From positions 62,001-126,000 of the forward strand of contig NZ_ATXG01000013.1 in the NCBI RefSeq assembly GCF_000421565.1: a DNA stretch of 64,000 nt, written 5' to 3'. The translations under genes and the position numbers were made by a program. A model generated the notes under the pieces. The model was not told the DNA's origin, ran no database searches, and worked only from the letters and a program-made list of their open reading frames with translations. This DNA comes from Agromyces subbeticus DSM 16689. GTDB lineage: Bacteria; Actinomycetota; Actinomycetes; Actinomycetales; Microbacteriaceae. This document shows positions 37,209-44,817 of this stretch, one piece after another (the first letter of the stretch is position 1; the number at the start of each line of letters is the position of its first letter).

Positions 37209-38560
37209 AGCGAAACATCCGACTGAACGCAGCCGCACTGGGAGGTGCCGCGCTCGTCATCGCACTCGCCGGCTGTGCGCCGGGAACCGGGAGCACCGGC
37301 GGCACCGAGAGCACCGGTGAGATCAGCACCGACATCTCCGGCGTCGGCGACGTCACCCTCACCGTCTGGGACCAGGAGGTGCGCGGCGGCCAGAACGAGC
37401 AGATGGAGCAGCTCAACGCCGCGTTCATGGAGAAGTACCCGAACGTGACGATCGACCGCAACTCGCAGTCGTTCGACGACCTCGCGACGACGCTTCGACT
37501 CGCCCTCACCGACGCCGACGCGCCCGACGTCGTGCAGGCCAACAACGGCCGTAACACGATGGGGCAGTTCGTCGCGGCCGATCAGCTGCGCCCGCTCGAC
37601 GACTACGCCGAGGCCTACGGCTGGGGCGACCGCTTCTCGTCGTCGGTGCTGCAGTACTCGACCTACAGCGATGACGCGAAGGTCTTCGGCGATGGCAGCC
37701 TCTACGGCCTCCCGCAGGTCGGCGAGGTCGTCGGCATCTTCTATTCCAAGAGCAAGCTCGAGGGCCTCGGCCTCGAGGTGCCCACGGACTGGACCGAGTT
37801 CGACGCCGCGTTGAAGGCGGCGAAGGCGGCAGGGGAGACCCCGATGCAGCTCGGCAACATCGAGAAGTGGCCGGCGCTGCACGTGTTCGGCCCGCTGCAG
37901 GGCGACGACGTCGACGCCGAGGTGATCACCGATCTCGGGCTCGGCAACGCCGGCCAGAGCTGGTCCACGCCCGAGAACGTCGAGGCCGCGGCAGCGCTGC
38001 AGGGCTGGGTCGATGCGGGTTACTTCAACGACGGCGTGAACGGCACCGACTACGACGCCGCGTGGCAGGCCCTCGCGGGCGGCGACGGCGTGTTCCTCAT
38101 CGGCGGTTCGTGGCTCGCCGCCGACCTCGGCGACGCGATGGGCGACGACGTCGGGTTCTTCATCCCGAACACGGGCGACGGCACCCCGGCGACCACCGGC
38201 GGCACGGGCCTGCCCTTCACGATCACCTCGGCTGCCGACAACACCGATGTCGCCGCGGCCTACCTCGACTTCATCACGAGCGACGAGGCGATGGACGTGC
38301 TCGCCGAGACGGGCAACCTTCCGGTGAACCGCACCGCGGAGCTCGCCCCCGACTCGGGCGTGCTGGCCGACGTGTTCACGGTGTTCGGCAACGTCACCGG
38401 CGACGGCAGCCTGCTGCCGTACCTCGACTACGCGACGCCGACGTTCGGCGACACGATGGGTCAGGCACTGCAGGACCTGCTGGCGGGCCAGGCGACTCCC
38501 GAGCAGTTCACGGAGACGCTGGAAGCCGACTACTCGGAGTTCGTCGCAAGCAATGAGTGA
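37205..38560 (+). CDS. ABC sugar importer, solute-binding lipoprotein
   Basis: This 451-residue extracellular family-1 binding protein has a lipoprotein signal ending ALAGC (Cys24) and a Gly/Ser/Thr-rich linker. VTLTVWDQEVRGGQNEQMEQLNAAF opens the first lobe, and YGLPQVGEVVGIFYSKSKL is the hinge region common to CUT1 oligosaccharide binders. LIGGSWLAADL and GLPFTITSAADNTDVAAAYLDFI are also family-typical. The ATG overlaps the kinase stop, and the stop overlaps the permease start by 8 bases. CUT1 systems usually import di- or oligosaccharides or polyol glycosides; no ATPase gene is present, so a shared MsiK-type ATPase is expected. Confidence 0.92.
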   Translation: MKRNIRLNAAALGGAALVIALAGCAPGTGSTGGTESTGEISTDISGVGDVTLTVWDQEVRGGQNEQMEQLNAAFMEKYPNVTIDRNSQSFDDLATTLRLALTDADAPDVVQANNGRNTMGQFVAADQLRPLDDYAEAYGWGDRFSSSVLQYSTYSDDAKVFGDGSLYGLPQVGEVVGIFYSKSKLEGLGLEVPTDWTEFDAALKAAKAAGETPMQLGNIEKWPALHVFGPLQGDDVDAEVITDLGLGNAGQSWSTPENVEAAAALQGWVDAGYFNDGVNGTDYDAAWQALAGGDGVFLIGGSWLAADLGDAMGDDVGFFIPNTGDGTPATTGGTGLPFTITSAADNTDVAAAYLDFITSDEAMDVLAETGNLPVNRTAELAPDSGVLADVFTVFGNVTGDGSLLPYLDYATPTFGDTMGQALQDLLAGQATPEQFTETLEADYSEFVASNE

Positions 38561-39458
38561 CGGCACCACCACGGTCGGGCGGAGCGCCACTCGGCGCTCC
38601 GCCCGATCGGGCTGGGTCGCGTGGGCGTACCTCGCACCCGCCCTGATCATCTACGGCGCGTTCCTGCTCTTCCCGCTCGGCCGGGCGGCCCAGTACTCCC
38701 TCTTCGAGTGGGACGGGCTGGGGGAGTCGACGTTCGTCGGCCTCGACAACTACGTCGAGATCCTCTTCGACGAACGCCTTCGCGTGGCGTTCTGGCACGC
38801 GCTCGTGCTCGTGTTCTTCTACGCGGTGCTGCCGCTCGTCATCGGCCTCGTGCTCGCCGCGCTGCTCACGCGCTCGCAGGTGCGAGGGCTCGGTTTCTTC
38901 CGCAGCGTCATCTTCCTGCCGCAGGTGATCGCCATGGTCGTCGTCGCCGTCACCTGGCGGCAGATCTACGCTCCCGACGGCCCGCTCAACGGCTTCCTCC
39001 GGCTGATCGGTCTCGACTCGCTGACCCGGCCGTGGCTCGGCGACTACACGTTCACCCTGCCCGCCGTCGGACTCATCGGCACCTGGGTGTGCACCGGTCT
39101 CGTCACCGTGCTGCTCATGGCCGGCATGAGCCGCGTGCCGCGGGAACTGTACGAGGCGGCGCGGCTCGACGGATCGGGGCCGGTGCGCGAGTTCTTCGCC
39201 ATCACCCTTCCGACCGTTCGCGGCGAGATCACGGTCGCGCTCACCCTCACGATCGTTGCCGCCCTGAAGACCTTCGACCTCGTCTACGTCACGACGAGCG
39301 GCGGCCCCGGCACGTCGACCACCGTGCCGAGCTACGAGATCTACCGCCGGGCATTCCAACTCGGGGATGTCGGCGTCGCCACCGCCGTCGGCATCGTGCT
39401 GACCATCATCGTCTTCGCCATCAACGGCGTCGTCAACATGATCGGAGACAGGAAATGA
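38553..39458 (+). CDS. ABC sugar permease (MalF-type)
   Basis: This 301-residue permease has six membrane spans and the ATPase-docking EAA loop YEAARLDGSGPVREFFAITLPTVR near residue 205. Its N-terminus (SARSGWVAWAYLAPALIIYGAFLLFPL) is typical of CUT1 first permeases. It forms the transmembrane pore with the following gene product and works with the lipoprotein upstream. The start lies 8 bases inside the upstream gene and the stop overlaps the next ATG, so all three are translated in step. Confidence 0.93.
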   Translation: MSDGTTTVGRSATRRSARSGWVAWAYLAPALIIYGAFLLFPLGRAAQYSLFEWDGLGESTFVGLDNYVEILFDERLRVAFWHALVLVFFYAVLPLVIGLVLAALLTRSQVRGLGFFRSVIFLPQVIAMVVVAVTWRQIYAPDGPLNGFLRLIGLDSLTRPWLGDYTFTLPAVGLIGTWVCTGLVTVLLMAGMSRVPRELYEAARLDGSGPVREFFAITLPTVRGEITVALTLTIVAALKTFDLVYVTTSGGPGTSTTVPSYEIYRRAFQLGDVGVATAVGIVLTIIVFAINGVVNMIGDRK

Positions 39459-40273
39459 AGGTCTCCCCGATCGAACGAGGCGCGAACTACCTCGTGCTCA
39501 TCGGGTTCGCGCTCGTCGTGCTCGGCCCCATCGGCGTGATCGTCACGATGGCGTTCGGGCCGAAGGACGCCTCCGCAGGTCGCGAGGGCGGCGCGTTCCA
39601 CCCCGAGAACTTCCCCGAGGCATGGGAGATCGGCCGATTCGGCCAGTACATGCTGACCTCGGTGGTCGTCGCGACGATCGTCGTCGTCGTCTCGGTGCTC
39701 TGCTCGATCCTCGCGGGCTACGCGCTCGGGACGATGCGATTCCGCGGTGCGACCCTCGTCTTCTACGTGTTCCTCCTCGGCATCATGGTGCCGACCGAGG
39801 CGTTCATCGTGCCGCTCTACTTCGACCTGCGCGTGCTCGGGCTCACCAACACCGTCTGGGGCGTCGCGCTGCCGCAGATCGCGATGTCGATCGCCTTCGG
39901 TACGTACTGGATGCGCACGTACTTCCGCAGTTCGAGCACGGCGCTCATCGAAGCGGCCCGCCTCGACGGGGCGAACTCGATGCGTATCCTCTGGCAGGTG
40001 CTGGTGCCGATCGGGCGACCCGCGATCCTGACCCTGGTGCTGCTCGTCTTCATGTGGACCTGGAACGAGTTCCTGATCCCGCTCGTGATGTCGCCCAACG
40101 GAGCGGTGCGCACGGCGCCGCTCGGCCTCGCATTCTTCCAGGGCCAGTACACGCAGGGCACGGCGCTGCTCGCGGCGGGCGCGGTCATGGTCGCCCTGCC
40201 GGTGGTCCTGCTCTACGTCTTCCTGCAGCGCCACTTCATCAAGGGCATGATCGAGGGCGCAGTGCGCGAATGA
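39455..40273 (+). CDS. ABC sugar permease (MalG-type)
   Basis: This 272-residue second CUT1 permease has six spans and the EAA loop IEAARLDGANSMRILWQVLVPIGRPA. The C-terminal LPVVLLYVFLQRHFIKGMIEGAVRE is a hallmark of MalG-type subunits. The ATG lies in the preceding stop region with GGAGACAGGAA as ribosome site. It ends the importer genes; the deacetylase gene that follows has its own promoter and palindrome. Confidence 0.93.
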   Translation: MKVSPIERGANYLVLIGFALVVLGPIGVIVTMAFGPKDASAGREGGAFHPENFPEAWEIGRFGQYMLTSVVVATIVVVVSVLCSILAGYALGTMRFRGATLVFYVFLLGIMVPTEAFIVPLYFDLRVLGLTNTVWGVALPQIAMSIAFGTYWMRTYFRSSSTALIEAARLDGANSMRILWQVLVPIGRPAILTLVLLVFMWTWNEFLIPLVMSPNGAVRTAPLGLAFFQGQYTQGTALLAAGAVMVALPVVLLYVFLQRHFIKGMIEGAVRE

Positions 40274-40305
40274 TCAAGTCATCACGCACCTGCGCGCGCC
40301 ATTCT

Positions 40306-40321
40306 GCGTGCAATTGCACGC
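40306..40321. promoter_or_regulatory. perfect 16-base palindrome, probable LacI-type operator
   Basis: GCGTGCAATTGCACGC is a perfect palindrome ending 6 bases before the -35 element of the deacetylase gene. Its length and central symmetry fit operators of LacI-family regulators. No LacI gene is in the window. Confidence 0.6.
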
Positions 40322-40327
40322 TTGTGC

Positions 40328-40356
40328 TTGCAAGGTGACTGATACTGCTCTAGCTT
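40328..40356 (+). promoter_or_regulatory. promoter of the secreted deacetylase gene
   Basis: TTGCAA (-35) and TAGCTT (-10) are separated by exactly 17 bases, about 50 bases before the start codon. Confidence 0.65.
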
Positions 40357-40407
40357 GAGGGGGATCGGGCGGCAGTCCGCCGTACCGAGCGTCCAACGGA
40401 GGACCGC

Positions 40408-43400
40408 ATGAAACGTCATCACGCAATCCTGCTCACTTCGCTGATCGCCGTCGCCGCACTCATGGGACAGGGCACAGCCGTGGCCGCGACGATGGGCAAC
40501 GGCAGTTCGGGGCCACCGGATGCGGCCGTGAAGCTCGAGGTCGGCGACCCGGCGATCGCCACGGAGACCGAGCGTCAGAAGATCGACATCATGGGCATCT
40601 GGGCCCACCCCGACGACGACGCCGGGTTCACCACACCATGCGGGGTCTGGAACGACCTCTACGGCGTGCGCTGCGGCATCATCATGGCCACGCGCGGCGA
40701 GGGCGGATCGAACTCCGTCGGCCCCGAGGCCGGCCCCGACCTCGGCCTGCGCCGGGAGAACGAGGACCGCACCTCGCACATCCGCTCCGGCACGGTCGAC
40801 ATCTTCAACCTCGACCGCGTCGACTTCTTCTACAACACCTCGGCGCCGCTCACGGCGAAGGTCTGGGATGCCGAAGAGACGCTCAGCCGCACCGTGCGGA
40901 TCATCCGCGAGACGCGGCCCGAGATCCTCGTCGGCAGCACGCCGTCGCTCGCCGCCGGGCACGGCAACCACCAGTACGCGCAGGGACGCATGATCTGGGA
41001 GGCCGCGGCCGCCGCCGCCGACCCCGGCAAGTTCCCCGAGCAGCTCACCGGCGTCGGAGCCGTGGAGCCGTGGCAGGTCAAGAAGATCCTCGCGGGCGGA
41101 CTGACCACCGGCACCGGCGGTGTCGCCGCCGCCAATTGCAACGCCGGCTTCGTGCCCGCCGCGACGAACCCCTTCACGGTCGTCGGCACCTGGACCGGCC
41201 ACGAGTCGCCTTACGTCTGGGCCGAGGGCAACCTCGCCGGGCGAGCCGCCGGATCCGCGAAGACCTGGGCCCAGGTCGGCCGCGAGGGCGGCCGGGCGCA
41301 CCCCACGCAGGCGCGCACCATGCAGACCGCCCTCGTCGACCCGACGTGCCAGCGCTACGGCGTCTCGCAGTCGATCGTGCCGATGCAGCCGAACTCGTCG
41401 CCGGCCTCGGCGAACGACGATGCCGTGCTGTACGGCGCCGTCATCGCCGACCCGGGCGGCATGCCCCTCGGCTCCGAGTTCTCAGTCGAGGCCGAGGAGT
41501 ACTTCGAGGCCGCGGGGGAGCCGTTCACCACGACGGTCGCCCTTCGCTCCGGCGACGGGCAGCTCGGCGCCGGCACGGTGAAGCTCGTCGTGCCCGCCGG
41601 TTGGCAGGTCTCCGCGCCCGTCGAGGTCGACGGCGTCGGCGACACGGATGCCACGCAGGCGACGTTCACCGTGACGCCCGCGAGCGACGCGGCACCGGCC
41701 GTCTACAAGCTCTCGGCGGAGTTCGCCGGCGAGGGCATCACCGCGTACAACGACACGCGGATCGAACTCGTCGCACCGGTCGAGGGGCGCTTCGAACGCT
41801 GGGGCACCGCGGCCGAGTACGAGCAGTGGACAGAGGACAACGACGCGTACGTCGGCGGTCGCTCGAAGGCCGTCGCCCAGGTCGGCGCCGGCGAGACGGT
41901 GACCGTGCCGGTCGTGGTCGCCAACCGCACCGCCGTCGACGAGTCGGGCACGGTGGACCTCGCAGTGCCGGCCGGGTTCGTCGTCGACGCGGCGAGCAAG
42001 CCGTTCGCCGACCTCGCACCCGGCGAGACGACGACGATCCCGTTCGTCGTCACCCACACCGATCCGGCCGACCCCGGCAGCAGGACGGAGACCTTCGCGG
42101 CGACCACCACCTCGGGTGCCGGCGTCTCGACCGAGAGCGAGACGGTCTACCTCGTGCCGACCGTCGTGATCCCGCAGCTCGGTGCCGCGCCGGCGATCGA
42201 CGGCACCGCCGACGAGCTCTACGTCGGCCAGCCGATCGACGTGGGCACGCGCTGGGAGGGCGCCGAGTGCGCCGCCGACGGAGTGGACTGCGGTGACGGC
42301 GGCGTCGCCCGACTGGGCTGGCACGACGACGCGCTGTACGCGCAGATCCGGGTGACCGACGACGTGGCCAGCGCCGCGTCGACACCCGACCGCTGCTTCG
42401 GCCACTGGCTCGTCGACTCGGTCGAGCTGCTGCTCGATCCGCGCGGCGACTCGATCGACACCTCGTCGACGTTCAAGCTCGGCATGTTCCCGTTCACCGA
42501 TGACGCCGACGGCGCCAACGGCAACGGAACCGACGGGCCGTGCTGGTCTCGCGACGCCGACAACCATCAGGGCTTCTCGACCGGCCCGCTCGCCGAGACG
42601 GTCGAAGGCGGCCTGAACGCCGAGGGCGTCGAGGTCGCGGTCCAGGTCGTGCGTCAGGCCGACGGCACGTACGCCGGCGGTGGATACGACATCGAGGTGA
42701 AGGTGCCGCTCTCCACCCTCCCGGCAGCCGTCGGCCCGACGAGTGCGGCGCCCCAGGGTGATGCAGCGCTGAACGACGTCGATCCCGACTACCTGGGACT
42801 GAACGTCACGCCGTACGACTCCGACACGCAGAACTTCATCGGGCAGACCCGAACCGCGTGGTCGGCCTTCGGCAGCCAGCAGTCGGAGCCGTACCGATGG
42901 GGTCACGCCTACCTCGACGGGTACGCGCCACCGGCTGACCGGTCGACCGAGTCGGCGGAGCCGATCATCCCCGACACGGCCCTGCAGGGCGTGCAGTCGC
43001 CGCAGACGGTCGCCCAGTCGGCGACGCGTGGCGGCACGATCTCGGGAGTGCAGCCGAGTGATGCGATGGCCTTCACCGATGTGAAGATCCAGCAGAAGAA
43101 GGTCACCTTCTCGTATCGCTCGGAGGAGGCCGGAACCGTGCGGGTCTTCCTGTGGAAGGGCGACACATCGTTCATCCCGGTGTGGACCTCGAGCTGCGCC
43201 GGCGACATCTACGGCTTCGAGGCCTGCTCCCCATCGGACGGCGCGGCTCCGCCATGGGCCCCTGACATGAGCGGCCGTTTGCTGGGGTCGTTCGAACAGG
43301 AGGTCGCCGCGGGCAAGGGCAGCCTGGCGGTGCCGATTGATGCGAGCATTCGTTCCGCTCTTGCGGACGATGCGCGGATCCTTATCTCCTACGCGGACGA

Positions 43401-43482
43401 GCAGCCGGAAGGCGCGGCGCCGGGTGGCGGCGTCAATGCATGGAGTTTCCCGATCGAATCGCGGCTGCCCGGCAGAGGCTGA
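40408..43482 (+). CDS. secreted PIG-L-type deacetylase with NEW3-like and CBM9-like modules
   Basis: This is a 1024-residue exported protein with a signal peptide at residues 1-27 (AVA cleavage). A PIG-L/LmbE domain (about 58-330) carries the zinc motif AHPDDD at 66-71 and a later GHGNHQYAQ. One or two beta-sandwich domains with NEW3 character (FTVTPASDAAPAVYKLSAEF and ETTTIPFVVTHTDPADPG) follow. A CBM9-like carbohydrate/heme-binding-type module comes next (IDGTADELYVG onward, about 595-840), then a C-terminal beta domain. There is no sortase or membrane anchor. PIG-L enzymes remove N-acetyl groups from GlcNAc conjugates, e.g. GlcNAc-inositol. The gene follows an ABC importer and ends at two terminators, so it likely prepares a glycoconjugate for import. 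The ribosome site is ACGGAGGACCGC. Confidence 0.82.
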   Translation: MKRHHAILLTSLIAVAALMGQGTAVAATMGNGSSGPPDAAVKLEVGDPAIATETERQKIDIMGIWAHPDDDAGFTTPCGVWNDLYGVRCGIIMATRGEGGSNSVGPEAGPDLGLRRENEDRTSHIRSGTVDIFNLDRVDFFYNTSAPLTAKVWDAEETLSRTVRIIRETRPEILVGSTPSLAAGHGNHQYAQGRMIWEAAAAAADPGKFPEQLTGVGAVEPWQVKKILAGGLTTGTGGVAAANCNAGFVPAATNPFTVVGTWTGHESPYVWAEGNLAGRAAGSAKTWAQVGREGGRAHPTQARTMQTALVDPTCQRYGVSQSIVPMQPNSSPASANDDAVLYGAVIADPGGMPLGSEFSVEAEEYFEAAGEPFTTTVALRSGDGQLGAGTVKLVVPAGWQVSAPVEVDGVGDTDATQATFTVTPASDAAPAVYKLSAEFAGEGITAYNDTRIELVAPVEGRFERWGTAAEYEQWTEDNDAYVGGRSKAVAQVGAGETVTVPVVVANRTAVDESGTVDLAVPAGFVVDAASKPFADLAPGETTTIPFVVTHTDPADPGSRTETFAATTTSGAGVSTESETVYLVPTVVIPQLGAAPAIDGTADELYVGQPIDVGTRWEGAECAADGVDCGDGGVARLGWHDDALYAQIRVTDDVASAASTPDRCFGHWLVDSVELLLDPRGDSIDTSSTFKLGMFPFTDDADGANGNGTDGPCWSRDADNHQGFSTGPLAETVEGGLNAEGVEVAVQVVRQADGTYAGGGYDIEVKVPLSTLPAAVGPTSAAPQGDAALNDVDPDYLGLNVTPYDSDTQNFIGQTRTAWSAFGSQQSEPYRWGHAYLDGYAPPADRSTESAEPIIPDTALQGVQSPQTVAQSATRGGTISGVQPSDAMAFTDVKIQQKKVTFSYRSEEAGTVRVFLWKGDTSFIPVWTSSCAGDIYGFEACSPSDGAAPPWAPDMSGRLLGSFEQEVAAGKGSLAVPIDASIRSALADDARILISYADEQPEGAAPGGGVNAWSFPIESRLPGRG

Positions 43483-43503
43483 GGCTGAGGCTCGATCGAA
43501 ACC

Positions 43504-43540
43504 CTGAGGTGCGGGCGAGTCGAACTCGTCCGCACCTCAG
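43504..43540 (+). terminator. hairpin after the deacetylase gene
   Basis: CTGAGGTGCGGGCGAGT and ACTCGTCCGCACCTCAG form a 17-bp stem with one mismatch and a 3-base loop, 22 bases after the stop. Confidence 0.75.
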
Positions 43541-43596
43541 CGCGGCAACTGAAAGCGAAGGGTCGCCCGCCGCCCCGTATCGCCGGCGCTTCGCAC

Positions 43597-43637
43597 CACA
43601 CACGAACGGCCCGGGATCACCGGGCCGTTCGTGTGTG
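43597..43637. terminator. second strong hairpin
   Basis: CACACACGAACGGCCCGG and its complement form an 18-bp perfect stem around GATCA. With the preceding hairpin it firmly closes the catabolic island. The other bases between 43483 and 43767 show nothing else beyond the next promoter. Confidence 0.75.
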
Positions 43638-43754
43638 CGCTGGAGAAACATCGGCGCCAGATCACGCTAGAGCGATCGCGCGCCGGCCGCAGCTCCCCGA
43701 ACAGGGGCGTTCGAGGCACTCCACGTTCAGGTCGAGCCAGTGGCAACGGCGCAA

Positions 43755-43767
43755 TAGGCTGTCGGTC
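43755..43767 (+). promoter_or_regulatory. -10 box and leaderless start
   Basis: TAGGCT, 7 bases, then the ATG of the oxidoreductase gene. The same hexamer precedes two other genes in the window. Confidence 0.5.
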
Positions 43768-44751
43768 ATGACCGAACGACTGCGCTGGGGCATCCTCGCG
43801 ACCGGGGGCATCGCCCACGCCTTCACCAACGACCTGAAGCTCAACGGATTCACGGTGCAGGCGGTCGGCTCGCGCTCGCAAGATGGCGCCGATGCGTTCG
43901 CCGCCGAGTTCGACATCCCGAACGCGCACGGCAGCTACGAGTCGCTCGTGGCCGACCCCGAAGTGGATGTCATCTACGTCTCCACGCCGCACCCGATGCA
44001 CGCCGCGAACGCGACGCTCGTGCTCGAGGCCGGCAAGCACGTGCTCGTCGAGAAGGCGTTCACGGTCAACGCCCGTGAGGCACGCGCGGTGGCCGAGCTC
44101 GCGGCATCCAAGGGCCTGCTCGTGCTCGAGGCGATGTGGACCAGGTACCTGCCGCATATGGCGCGCATTCGCGAGATCATCGCGGCGGGCACCATCGGCG
44201 AGGTTCGCACGCTCATCGCCGATCACACCCAGCTGCTCTCCGACGACCCGGCGCACCGCATCAACGCGCTCGAACTCGGTGGCGGTGCGCTGCTCGACCT
44301 CGGCATCTACCCGATCTCGTTCGCGTGGGATCTCTTCGGCAAGCCAGGCACCATCCAGGCGTCGGCGACGTTCAAGCAGACCGGCGCCGACGCGCAGCTC
44401 GCCACGATCTTCGGCTACGAGGGCGCGCGCATGGCCGTGACGCTCTCGGCGAGCGACACCAAGGGGCCGAACAACGCGGTGGTGCTCGGCACCGAGGCGC
44501 GCATCGAGATCGATCACGTCTGGTACACACCGACGACGTTCCGCGTGATCGCCGCCGACGGAACTCAGCTCGAGGAGTTCCACTCCGAGGTCACCGGGCG
44601 GGGCATGCACTTCCAGGCCGCAGCGGTCGAGCGGCTCGTCGCCGCGGGCACGCACTCGGGCGACCTGCTGACGATCGACGACACGATCGGCATCATGGAG
44701 ACGCTCGATGAGATCCGCCGGCAGATCGGGCTGGTCTACCCGGGCGAATAG
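43768..44751 (+). CDS. Gfo/Idh/MocA family oxidoreductase
   Basis: This 327-residue NAD(P)-dependent dehydrogenase has the N-terminal Rossmann motif GILATGGIAHAF (residues 8-19) and the catalytic HVLVEKAFTVNA with E-K, near residue 95. MWTRYLPHMARIREII and GGGALLDLGIYPISF are typical of the dimeric dihydrodiol dehydrogenase/xylose dehydrogenase-like subgroup. The substrate is probably a sugar or cyclitol but is not determined. It has its own leaderless promoter after two terminators, so it is not part of the deacetylase operon. Confidence 0.82.
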   Translation: MTERLRWGILATGGIAHAFTNDLKLNGFTVQAVGSRSQDGADAFAAEFDIPNAHGSYESLVADPEVDVIYVSTPHPMHAANATLVLEAGKHVLVEKAFTVNAREARAVAELAASKGLLVLEAMWTRYLPHMARIREIIAAGTIGEVRTLIADHTQLLSDDPAHRINALELGGGALLDLGIYPISFAWDLFGKPGTIQASATFKQTGADAQLATIFGYEGARMAVTLSASDTKGPNNAVVLGTEARIEIDHVWYTPTTFRVIAADGTQLEEFHSEVTGRGMHFQAAAVERLVAAGTHSGDLLTIDDTIGIMETLDEIRRQIGLVYPGE

Positions 44752-44805
44752 CCCGATCAGCGCCGCTTCAGGCGCATGGTCAGGTTCTCTGGAGGATGGC
44801 GCGCG

Positions 44806-44817
44806 TAGGCTTTCGGG
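44806..44817 (+). promoter_or_regulatory. -10 box and leaderless start of dacB
   Basis: TAGGCT, 6 bases, then the GTG start codon of the carboxypeptidase gene; no Shine-Dalgarno sequence. Confidence 0.5.

Noticed and set aside
41482-42906. Long minus-strand open frame inside the deacetylase gene
   Set aside because: Composition is that of an antisense shadow, with no start signal or recognisable motif.
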